DNA of 29,250 nt, taken from IMG/VR virus record IMGVR_UViG_3300042154_003041, positions 1 to 29,250 of that record; one strand, written 5' to 3'. The position numbers and the translations under genes are program-made. Source of the DNA: a virus. Numbering within the stretch: the stretch's first letter is position 1; every line of letters begins with the position of its first letter. Below, piece after piece: positions 7,324 through 16,200 of this stretch. The notes under the pieces were generated by a model. It was not told the DNA's origin. It did not search any database and saw only the letters and a list, made by a program, of their open reading frames with translations.

Positions 7324-8190
7324 TTAGGACTGCTTTTCGGGCAGAGTGGTGATGATATCCGCGTCGAGGCGCTTGCCTTCACGGATCTTCTTAATGAGCT
7401 GGCCGAGGTGCGGCGGCTCGATCATATCGAGGCGACCAGAACGGTCCTTGGCAGGGTAGTTCCAAGGGTTCTGCTGGTGACAGACGAGGGCACGATACTG
7501 GGTCTTGCCGTCGTCGGCGGTCATGTTCTGGAGAGTGATAACCTGGTCGAACACGCCCGGCAGCTCACGGCCGGTCTTGGAGCCTTCAATCTGCGGCTCC
7601 CAAGTGACACGGCGGAGATCGTCCTCATGCTTGTCGAGGATGCCGACGACGATGATGGACTTGTTGCTGTGCTGGAGGTGGGTCAGCCAGCGCATCATTT
7701 CACGGCCGAGAAGGCCATAGGCCCCGCGGGTGTCAGGCTTGCCGGTCTTCTCAGACAGGGCCTCGGGCTGGATCTGGGCCCACTTGAAGCACTCACGAGA
7801 GGCGACAGTGATGGAGTCCACGAAGATCGTGTCGTACTTGTCGAGGTCGATGCCGACGCCGGTAAAGAGCTCAACGACCTGACGATAGACGGCAGCCGAA
7901 TAGGGGCCGGTGGCGTCAGACGGATCAGCCCCGCCAACGAACAGAGCGAGAGCCCTGGACAACTCCCACGGATGGCAGCCCAAGGCGGTGGCGGCCTTGC
8001 GCATGTCGAGAACGTCGCCAGCCCAGTCCTGAATAGCCAGCGTGCCGGCTTCGAGGTCCACGAACAGGGTGCGCTGGGGGTCCAGCGTGCGGGCGAGCGT
8101 CGTCTTGCCGACCCCGGAAGGGCCGAACAGGGCGATGTTGATCTTAGGGACCGCTTTCAGGCGGTCATTTGCAGTGATGATTTTGAACAT
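7324..8190 (-). CDS. Sak4-like RecA-fold ATPase (AAA_24 type), 288 aa
   Basis: This is a likely phage recombination ATPase of the Sak4 type, which promotes single-strand annealing together with an SSB. Walker A is GPSGVGKTT at 23-31, an acidic strand LFVDLEAGT lies at 42-50, and Walker B is YDTIFVDS with D125. A conserved-looking KTGRELPGVFDQV stretch suits the family's C-terminal half. The length (288) is near the family's usual 200-300 residues. The ATG at 8190 directly precedes the first strand. The leader is rich in C and A (CCACCCAAAACCGAT) and has no Shine-Dalgarno sequence. It lies immediately upstream of the SSB-like gene, the pairing expected for Sak4 systems. Alternative: a generic AAA_24 NTP-binding phage protein. 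Confidence 0.8.
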   Translation of the reverse strand: MFKIITANDRLKAVPKINIALFGPSGVGKTTLARTLDPQRTLFVDLEAGTLAIQDWAGDVLDMRKAATALGCHPWELSRALALFVGGADPSDATGPYSAAVYRQVVELFTGVGIDLDKYDTIFVDSITVASRECFKWAQIQPEALSEKTGKPDTRGAYGLLGREMMRWLTHLQHSNKSIIVVGILDKHEDDLRRVTWEPQIEGSKTGRELPGVFDQVITLQNMTADDGKTQYRALVCHQQNPWNYPAKDRSGRLDMIEPPHLGQLIKKIREGKRLDADIITTLPEKQS

Positions 8191-8310
8191 ATCGGTTTTG
8201 GGTGGAAAGTGGAGAGGGGGGAGGACAACAAGCCCTCACACGTCGTCGCTGATGAATATCCCGATCAAGGGATGGTTTAGCGATTACGCCCGAAGTGGCC
8301 CCTCAAAGGA

Positions 8311-8745
8311 TTACTCGGCGGTGAAGACGATCTTGGGGGCGGAGAACTCAACAGTGCGGGCCGGCTTGAGCAGCTCCATCAGCTTGTCCTCGGTGATAGC
8401 CTTGAAGGTGCGCTCAGGGACGGAGAACTCGATCTTAAAGACCTTCTCGATCTTCTCCCACGGCATCGTGGCTGCCACGGCCTGAAGCTTCTTGGAGTCC
8501 CACTTGACCTTGGGCTTCATGGCGAAGGTCATGCGAACGCCGTCGAACTCGCGGGTCATCTCGCCGTCGGTCTTGCCGGCGGCTTCGAGCTCGCGGATGA
8601 AGCGGTCGTGGTAGCGATTGAGGATCTCGGCGTTGATCGCATCCAGAATGTCCTTCTGGTAAGCGATGGTTTGGCCAATATCCACGGCCATATCCTTGAG
8701 CTCGTGGAGGGGCTTGTTGCTGAACGTGATGGGTAGGTTGCTCAT
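8311..8745 (-). CDS. Hypothetical protein of the recombination module, 144 aa
   Basis: The product is 144 residues. An N-terminal helical part (about 10-60) contains a paired-helix pattern (LHELKDMAVDIGQTIAYQKD), and a mixed C-terminal part contains MKPKVKWDSKKL and ends in strands. No catalytic motif, signal or membrane segment is visible and I cannot name the family. It is the first gene of the DNA metabolism block, after an 86-base gap that separates it from the membrane-protein genes. It is 120 bases upstream of the Sak4-like gene. Proteins of this size and position are common at the head of Sak4/SSB clusters, so an accessory recombination role is plausible but inferred. Confidence 0.65.
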   Translation of the reverse strand: MSNLPITFSNKPLHELKDMAVDIGQTIAYQKDILDAINAEILNRYHDRFIRELEAAGKTDGEMTREFDGVRMTFAMKPKVKWDSKKLQAVAATMPWEKIEKVFKIEFSVPERTFKAITEDKLMELLKPARTVEFSAPKIVFTAE

Positions 8746-8831
8746 GTCGGTCCAAGCACGATGCCTTACCCTGAATGTGGGTCAAGAGCTACTTGCATCT
8801 TTTTTTGTGTGTGCATGCAACCCACTGGTGC

Positions 8832-9104
8832 TCAACGTGATTTTGCAGCACGCCAGACCAGTCCACCTATCACCATAAGTGACCCAACCCCCACCGCCAG
8901 GGCTATATCGCGAGTGGCCATAAGGGCCAAAGTTGCGGAACTCAGCTGGTTTTCGGTGTTTTTGTCATCAAACTTCAAGCCCTGGTCAGTGATCAGACCG
9001 ACCATGGCGTGACTATCCTGAAAGGCATCGAGCGTGCGCTGCACGAGGAACGCCGTAGCTATGGAACAGAGGATGGAGATAACAGCGGTGACGCCGATCG
9101 CCAT
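8832..9104 (-). CDS. Small two-TM membrane protein, 90 aa
   Basis: The product is 90 residues with two membrane segments: residues about 3-20 (IGVTAVISILCSIATAFL) and about 66-84 (IALAVGVGSLMVIGGLVW). A polar loop joins them and a short basic tail (RAAKSR) follows. The frame extends upstream to 9221, but that would overlap the holin-like gene by over 100 bases with a Lys/Pro-rich stretch. The ATG at 9104, 13 bases after the holin-like stop, is preferred. Its place at the end of a set of membrane proteins suggests a lysis accessory such as a second holin or antiholin. No family is recognised. Confidence 0.6.
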   Translation of the reverse strand: MAIGVTAVISILCSIATAFLVQRTLDAFQDSHAMVGLITDQGLKFDDKNTENQLSSATLALMATRDIALAVGVGSLMVIGGLVWRAAKSR

Positions 9105-9117
9105 GATCAGGTTTAGC

Positions 9118-9456
9118 TCAACGTCGCTTTCCTTTGGCCGCTTTGACTTGGGCTTCGCCTTTCGCACGAACGTATTGGAGTACGAAATCACAAACTTCGG
9201 GCCCTGCGTAAGAGAGCGCACCGACGGCTGCGAATTGTAGTCCGGTTGATTGTATGTATTCTCTAACTACCATCGACGAGAAGAAGCCGACGATACAGGC
9301 TATGCCAATGCGACGCGCCACATACCCAAACGACTTCTTATCTTGATCCGCAAGGAGTCTGGCAGTCATGGCCCCGGCTCCGAGGGCGGCCGCAGTAGCG
9401 CCGTCCTTGACGAGCTGGTTTACCTGTTCTGGGTCACTTGGGGGAGGAGGGCTCAT
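9118..9456 (-). CDS. Holin-like membrane protein, 112 aa
   Basis: This is probably a small inner-membrane pore-forming protein of the lysis cassette. A polar Pro-rich N-terminus is followed by three apolar segments: about 19-35 (ATAAALGAGAMTARLL), about 50-68 (IGIACIVGFFSSMVVREYI) and about 73-93 (FAAVGALSYAGPEVCDFVL). The C-terminus is basic and Lys-rich (KAAKGKRR), as in many holins. The RRIG pair before the second segment and the G-x-x-S-Y-x-G-x-E pattern recall LydA/phage_holin_3 type proteins; this is a judgement from memory. Its ATG lies inside the 3' end of the spanin-like gene (23-base overlap). Confidence 0.55.
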   Translation of the reverse strand: MSPPPPSDPEQVNQLVKDGATAAALGAGAMTARLLADQDKKSFGYVARRIGIACIVGFFSSMVVREYIQSTGLQFAAVGALSYAGPEVCDFVLQYVRAKGEAQVKAAKGKRR

Positions 9457-10150
9457 TGATTTTGTCTCTTATTTTATCCCAAGCGAACCACAGTATTAGT
9501 CCCAGCAGTATCGAAATAAACCCAATTAGAATGGGCATGAAATAGACGTTCTCGTAAAGCATCGGCAGCGCACCGATGCCCGCACCGATCGCAAGCGCTA
9601 CGCCAGCTCTGACGTATTGGCCGGCGAGTCCCATGCCAAGGGCGGCGAGCAAACAGATGCCAGCGCAGCCGCCGATGATCAGCTTGTAGATGTTGCGAGT
9701 GCCTTCTTCTTCGACGCGCTTCACTTCGCCTTCGAGGAACGTGATGCGAGAGTTGGCCTTCTTCAGCAGCTCGGCGTTGGCCTTCGACTGATCGCTGGCG
9801 ACTTTCCAATCTGCCTCGAACTTGGCGAGAAACTTCTTCGCAAAGGCAGACTGATCAGCGTACGCTTTTGCGTCCGCACGCTCCGCACGCTCCAATGCGA
9901 ACTTAACGTCTTCCGGGCTCGGCTTGGGGAGGTATTCGAGGGCGAGCTTAGCTTCAGCCCTGACTACCGGCTCCTTGTCTGCGTTCTTTTCTATCGCAAC
10001 GAGAGCGCCTGCTACTCGGCCATCCGCCTTCTCCTGCTCCTTCTCGATCGCCTTGAACGGCTCAACCGATGGGACGGCGGCGACAGGCTCAGGGCTGCTG
10101 GACTTGCATCCAGCGAGCAGGGCCAAGACCAGCACCAGGCATAGTCTCAT
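9434..10150 (-). CDS. Lipoprotein with coiled coil and C-terminal TM segments; unimolecular-spanin-like, 238 aa
   Basis: The N-terminus is a classic lipoprotein signal: two charged or polar residues, an apolar run, then lipobox LLAGC with C15 as the lipidated residue. Residues about 33-150 are Glu/Lys/Ala-rich and helical, probably a coiled coil. Three apolar segments follow at about 153-176, 178-197 and 203-223, then a charged tail. A lipid anchor at one end and membrane helices at the other, joined by a periplasmic helix, is the plan of u-spanins such as that of phage T1, which link and fuse inner and outer membranes at lysis. This one is longer and has three C-terminal segments instead of one. 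Start and upstream stop overlap as ATGA. The function is inferred from architecture and neighbours. Confidence 0.6.
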   Translation of the reverse strand: MRLCLVLVLALLAGCKSSSPEPVAAVPSVEPFKAIEKEQEKADGRVAGALVAIEKNADKEPVVRAEAKLALEYLPKPSPEDVKFALERAERADAKAYADQSAFAKKFLAKFEADWKVASDQSKANAELLKKANSRITFLEGEVKRVEEEGTRNIYKLIIGGCAGICLLAALGMGLAGQYVRAGVALAIGAGIGALPMLYENVYFMPILIGFISILLGLILWFAWDKIRDKINEPSSPK

Positions 10151-10281
10151 TTTATGATCTTGGCCGCGTCGCGGACCTTAGCTTCGGCTTCCTGAAGCTT
10201 CTTCGCGTTATTGCGATAGGCCAGGGCGCCGACGGCGACGCCGGAGAGGAAGGAAAGGACGAGGAATACGAGGGTGGTCAT
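10147..10281 (-). CDS. Small single-TM protein, 44 aa
   Basis: A 45-codon frame starts with ATG 5 bases after the stop of the giant gene and ends in a TGA that overlaps the next start as ATGA, so it fits the operon exactly. Residues 3-21 (TLVFLVLSFLSGVAVGALA) form a membrane segment, and the rest is a charged amphipathic helix with Lys and Glu. No ribosome binding site is clear. It could be a pinholin, a holin partner or a small membrane accessory; it matches no family I can name. Confidence 0.6.
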   Translation of the reverse strand: MTTLVFLVLSFLSGVAVGALAYRNNAKKLQEAEAKVRDAAKIIK

Positions 10282-10286
10282 GGGTG

Positions 10287-13200
10287 TTATTTAAGTCTGA
10301 ATACATCAGGCGTCAATCCTCCTGATTTTTTGCCGTCCTGAGGCACGATTGCGTTAGTGAAAGCAGGGGCGTTAGTGGCCTGCGTTGCTACCGTTCCGAG
10401 GGCCGGATTTATGGCGGAAGCGCCGGCCACTATGCCGCCCTTAAGCAGCGGTACGGAGGCCTTGGCTATGCTCTTTTTGGCAGCCGACATATCCTTGCCT
10501 TCGGCAGCGGACTCAAGGACCGACTTGCCGGCTCGGCCGACATTGACGGCCATCTGGCCGACAGGACCACCGACAGCCTGATCTCGCTTAATGGACTTAA
10601 CCATCTGCTCGAACTTGGGGCCGAGGAGGCCTGCGTAGGAGGTGGCATTGACCCACTTAACAACCTCAGGGTCCTTGGCGCGCTGCTTGGAAGACTCGCT
10701 CGGGTAGAGCAGGTCCTTGAGCTCAAGGAGGCCGCGGTAGGCGAGGATCGAGAGGAGGCCGCCGGCCACAGGGCCCATCATGCGGATACGGTCATAGGCG
10801 GTGTAGTTCTTGCCTTCAGGGCTGAAGGCAAGGGACTGCTTGGCCATGTCGTACATTCGGCTGTTCACTTCGGCTGCGTAGGAGTAGCTGAAATTCATGA
10901 GCTGAAGGAAGGCCTTACCGAGAGGATTGTCTTGGAACTCGGGCTTGTGGGCTCGGTTGGATCTGACGCTGGACTGCATCGAGAAGCGAACCATCGCCTC
11001 CTGGTGCAGCCTGGCCATCTCGTCCTGGCCGAGCATAAGCGCCATGGCTTCGGAGTCCTTGGCATCTTGGAGCTTCTTAGACCAGTCGGCGAACTCTGCC
11101 TGCTTTTCCGGGGCGATACCGAGCTCAGAGAGCTGATCCGCAACGGACTGCTTGGCGTTCATGCCGAGTTTAGCCGTCCAGTGGTCGCCGCGAGCCATGG
11201 CAGCAAGCCGGTTAATGTAGCTGAAGCCGATGGCGTGCGAGGCCTGCTGCTTGGCGGTTTCCGTGGCATCCATAAGGTTGGCCTTATAGACGCGATTGGT
11301 CAGCCAGCGGAAGCGAGGGTCGGCGTACTCGGCGTCGAGTTCCATGGAGTGAGTGGTCATCCATGCGTCCTCGATGGAGTTGTGGATAGTTCCAATTTCA
11401 TGGCCATACTGACTCCAGAACGTCTCTCCCATCTTGGCTCTGAGGGTCGGGCTGAGGCCCGGAAGCTCACGCAGGAAGCGGGTCCAGGTTTCGGCGTAGG
11501 CCCTGAGAATATCAATCGGATTGCCAGTGCGCATACCGATCGTGACAGGCTCGACGAGGTTGTTCAGGAAGCCACGACCCATCGCCGAAGCGGCGGTCGC
11601 AAGCGTAACCGTATCAACGAACGTCTGGCCGGCCTTGCCGCGGGGCGGGATGCCGATACCGGCAGCACCGCGGGTAAGCTCACGCATTTCGCTGATCACC
11701 TCGTAGGGCACGCCATCCTTCTCCATCTGGGTAGACAGCTTTTTCCACTTTTCGCCTTCGTTACCGAAGCGCCGGACGATCTCAGCACGCTTGACGCCGC
11801 TGGTGATGTATCGGCCGACGACACGGAATGGGTCGTTTACCTGCCACTTACGCATGATATCCTGAGACGCGCGGCTGAACTTACGTTTCATCGAGGGGTT
11901 CTCGGCCCCACTCTTGTTGGCCATGCCGAATATGGAGTCAAACTCCTCGGCCCCAGCGCCTCGAACATGCGAGTTGTAGAGGCCGAGGGCCTTCTGCTCG
12001 GTGAGCTCGTCCATGATTTCTTCGAGCTTATCCGGGTCGTTGTCGGCCATCTCCTCATATTCCTTCTTCGTAAGACCAAGCTCACGGCGAAGGGTGTCAG
12101 GGTCCATTTCGCCGAGCTGGATTTCGTATGCCTTCTTGGCGTCCTTGATGAAGTCCTTGCGATTGTCGCCAATGCGAGGGGAGTCGTAGACGGCCGGGTA
12201 GTAGTCGGCGACAGTGCCGATAGACTCGCCTGCGGCGGTGCGGTAGTCGTGGATCTCAGCGAGCAGCGCCTTGAGGCCAGCTGCGGACTCACCGATAGCA
12301 CCACTGGTGATGTTCTTTCGGCCAGTGATCATGTCATTGAGGGCCTGATACACTTCTTCGCGCTGCTGTTTGGCAGTGCCCTGGTCGGTGTCCTTAAAGC
12401 CGCCGAGCATACCTCGGAGGGGCTCCATTATCTTGTTCAGGCGTGTGTGGTACTTAGACCTTGCGGTGCTTATGGCCGTCGGAAGGTCACGCTCGTATGC
12501 GTTCGACTTAGTTCCCGGCCGGCTATGGATCATGTTAGCGATGGCCTTGACGGCATCACTGTAAGGGTGGCGCTTGGCGTTCTGGTGAGCCTTGCCCGAC
12601 ATGCCAGAGAAGAAGCGGCCGCTTACGATATCCCAAGCGGACCGGGTGACGGACTCGCCGGAGCGAGGGTTCTTGAACACCTCAGGGTCTTCGGACTGAT
12701 CAGTGGATGCGTCCCTGACGGACTTGAACACCTGACCGTTTCCGGAGTTAGAAACATCCCCCTTTGGCAGAGAGTTCTGGGCGGTCACTTCGGCCGAAGG
12801 GTCGGCCATGCCCGGAAGGGCTATGCGCTTGTAGACTCGAGCACCCTTAAGGCGTGCGTCAGGGCCCTTGTTCGTAAAGTGGCCTTCTTCCATGACCGAC
12901 TGCCATTCACGCTGGTTAAAGCTCGGGTCCTGAGAGGCGAGTCGTTCAAACTCGGCTTCGGTGAGCTTGTTCTTGTTGGCTACGCCCATGGCGTCTTGAA
13001 GGCGAACCTCGCCGGATACGCGCATATCAAGCTCGCTCTGCTTGGGCTCACCCTTCGACTGGAATATGTTGCTGGAAGAAGTATTGACGTCGTTTCCTCC
13101 AAAGGCCGCTTTGATCCTGCGTGGGTCTGCGAGAACGTAGGACTCCTGGCCGCCTTTCTTTCCTCCCTGCGCGGTACGCAGGTCAGAGTCGCTATACTTG

Positions 13201-16200
13201 ATGGCATCAACGCCGTACTTGTTGAAAAGAGAGTGGATGGACTGGTGGCTAAACACCTGCCATATGCTCGTCTGGAACTTATTAAGGTGATCATCTCTGG
13301 CTTCGTCAAAGGCTTCGATCAGGCCTTCTCTTAGCTCGGTCAAGTCGATGTCTTTTCCTTCATTTATGCGCTGAACTTCACTGATGATTTTATTGATGAA
13401 CTCGTCTTCTCGGGCAGCGATATGCTCGTTGGCGGAAAGTCCGTCGTTATCCAGCTTGCGCATCTCCTGTATCTTAGCCCTGGAGTCTATGGAGTGTCCG
13501 ATATCCGATATATCAACGACGTTCTTAACATTGATGTATACCTGGGCAACAGCCCCAGAAGTGCCGACCTTAGGCAGCTTCTTGTTAAAGTCCTGAGCGT
13601 ATTGGACCGCGTAATCAGGGTCGGCCGCAATATGGAAAAGGCCATCCGTGGACGAGTTTGCGTCCAGCGTCTCATAGGCGTTGTTCTGACCACGGTACAG
13701 GGCATGCTTAACAATGGAGTCCTTGACGAACTCCTCGATCTGTCTGGCACGCTCTTTGGTCATCTTGTTGCGGCCAAGAATGTTCGCAACGGTCGTGCCG
13801 TCTTCTTCCGGACGGACAAACTGTTCGCCGATTGGATACAGCGAGTTGGCGTCATTGTCCGGCCCCTTAACTATGCGCTTGGCCTTAAGCTCACGGTCCT
13901 TTCTGTTGAAAGTAGTGCCACCACCCCACTGGCGGTCCGAACCTATGCCGGTAATGTCAGCGCTTCCTTCTTCATCCGGGTTGTAGCGCCCCTTGGCAAA
14001 GTTAGACAGGATCTTGTTGGCGATCTCCTTGCCGAACATCTTGCGGAAGTTCAGCTTAATGTCCTGCCAAAGACCGGCGAGCTTCTCCTTCCAGTTGCGG
14101 GATCGACCAAGGTAAACAGGGTCTGAGTTGAGCTCGCGCATGACGTTATCCTTGAACTCCTCGGCGAAGTATTCGTTCGGATTGGTCAGGCGGTAGGTTT
14201 CGTCAGTAAGCTTAAGTCGATAGATAGACTCATTCGGCTTATAGCCCTCCTTCTTGAGCTCATCGGCGTCGAGCTTGACGATCTGCGAGGTCGGATCTTG
14301 GAGGTTTGCGTTGGCTATCTGCTGTGCGGTAAAGCGCTTCTTGGCCCAATCCTTGCGGTCGGTTGCGCTGAACAGGTTTTCAAGGCCCTTATTTCGCTTA
14401 AGGAACTCAGCTCGCTTGGAGTGTAGCTCGGCTATGACCGCCTGTCGGTCGGCTTCCGGAAGGAAGCGAGCGATGTGGTGGGCGATTTCGTGGGCGGCAG
14501 TCTCCTCGAACTTGCCGTTTCTGATGGCGTCCTTGAAGATCGTAATGATGCGTTCAACGGTCTGGTATTGACCATACTCGCCGGGGCGAGAGCCAGCACC
14601 GACCTTCATCTTGACGCCCTCAAAGAACTGAGCGCCGATCTTGTTCATGATGCGGGTGACGCCTTCGATCTCCTTAGGAGTCAGGTCGCCACGCAGGCGC
14701 ATCTCGTCGGTAACGCGAGACACGATGCCAGAGTAGCCCTTGCGGGACTCAGGGTCGCCTGCTCGGTTTTTGGCGTTCTGCGCCTGGCGTCGTTCAAGCT
14801 CGCGCTTGGCGGCATCAGGGGAAAGGTCGCGGCGGGAGAAGTTAAACCTCGGATCCTCTGACGAGAAGCCTCCAAAGTTAGAGGCAGCCTTTACGCTCGT
14901 GTTCGGCTTATCTCCTCCAAGCTTCGGGTGTCCGTCGTTTGAGACAACAATCGTAGGGCTTTCAGTGCTAACGGTGGAGTCGTTGAAAACAACGGAGTTA
15001 TACTTTACGGAGGCGCTTTCAAGGAACCACCTGGACATTTGATGCTGGATGCCAGCCTGCGACCTTCCATCTATGTCAAACAGGCGACCATCTTCGAGTG
15101 CTGAAACAAAGCTATCAAGACTGTCGAATGACTCGCTCGCCACATCGTTGTAAAAATCAATCAGATCCTTGCCTATACGGCCCTGCTTTGTGCTTGTTCC
15201 AGAGGACTCAAATGCCTGTATTGCTGCGTTAGGGCTCGTAAGTACGGCCGGCAAACTGCTCCTAACATAATACATGTCAGGCGCATCCTTGGCATACATG
15301 CCAGCCGCGTCCCTATCGGCGACAAAGTATGTAAGAGAGCCTGGCTTGAACTGATCAAACTCACGACCCTCGCTCTTGGTGCCATGGAATACCGTGGTCA
15401 CGAAGCCATCAACAAGACCATTAAAGTCTCTTAGCTTTTCAACGCCCCTGACGAGCTTAAGCATGGTCGATCTGGGCTTGAAACCATACTGGTTCCCCTT
15501 GGTCCATTCGTTAAACTTCTTCGTATTAGGGTAGGAAAATAGCTTCTTTGGCGCATTGTCTCTGGCATCGTCACGGCGAGAGAATGGGTCGTCAGGATTA
15601 GCCTGATCGGCCTCGTAGAGTCTCTCGATGATACCGGAGGCCTTCATATCGACAGGCGCTGCCGCACCAAGAACCCCGCCCTTAGGAGTGAGCATTTCGC
15701 CTCTGCCGGCAGCAACAATGGCCTGAACGAGATCGTCGGTGTTGAAGTTGGCAGGATCAAACTGGGTCCAGCCAAGCTCGCTAAGCGCAGTGGCAAGATC
15801 AGAAAGCTGGCCCTCTGCCCTGTCCTTCATGTCCTTTCGGTATGTCGCGTCAGTCTTTGCTCGATTTGCATCAACCTTGCCCATTCCGACAGGGTTTCTC
15901 ATGAGGGCTATGACCTGGCCCTCCGAGAGTTGCTCCCGCAGCGTATTTAGGCTATCTGCTCCGAACTCAGCAGGTAGAGTCGGGATGCCGTACTTGTTTC
16001 CATGCTCTGCGATGAGGTTCCTTATATCGGCAAGAAGGTCGCCCTTCTGAGAAGGGGTATCGCCGGCATCGGTGTCCTCAATTCCAGACTTTTCCTGAGT
16101 TTCAAACCTTGCGGCGAGCTCGGCTTCAACGGCAGCGGTTATGGCCGGATCCACATCTTCCGATCCGAACTTGGCAACGAACTCCTCAAGGGCAGCGTTG

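Noticed and set aside
7012-8280. 422-codon plus-strand frame, and similar ones at 4960-6132, 16002-16976, 20727-21797 and 1587-2477
   Set aside because: Each is the reverse-complement shadow of a minus-strand gene with clear motifs (Sak4-like, helicase, giant protein, primase-helicase). None has a ribosome binding site or known motif.
8800-8820. Run of seven T on the plus strand as a terminator
   Set aside because: The T run reads correctly only for plus-strand transcription, where there are no genes, and no GC-rich hairpin precedes it.
9105-9221. Longer start (9221) for the 90-aa membrane protein
   Set aside because: It would overlap the holin-like gene by over 100 bases and add a Lys/Pro-rich stretch that reads as shadow of that gene's Lys-rich end. 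ATG at 9104 gives a clean two-TM protein.
10932-13334. 800-codon open frame on the plus strand opposite the giant gene
   Set aside because: It lies wholly antisense to a frame with recognisable helical virion-protein content. Its product is a Val/Leu/Gly/Asp-rich shadow with no domain pattern, as expected opposite GC-rich coding DNA.
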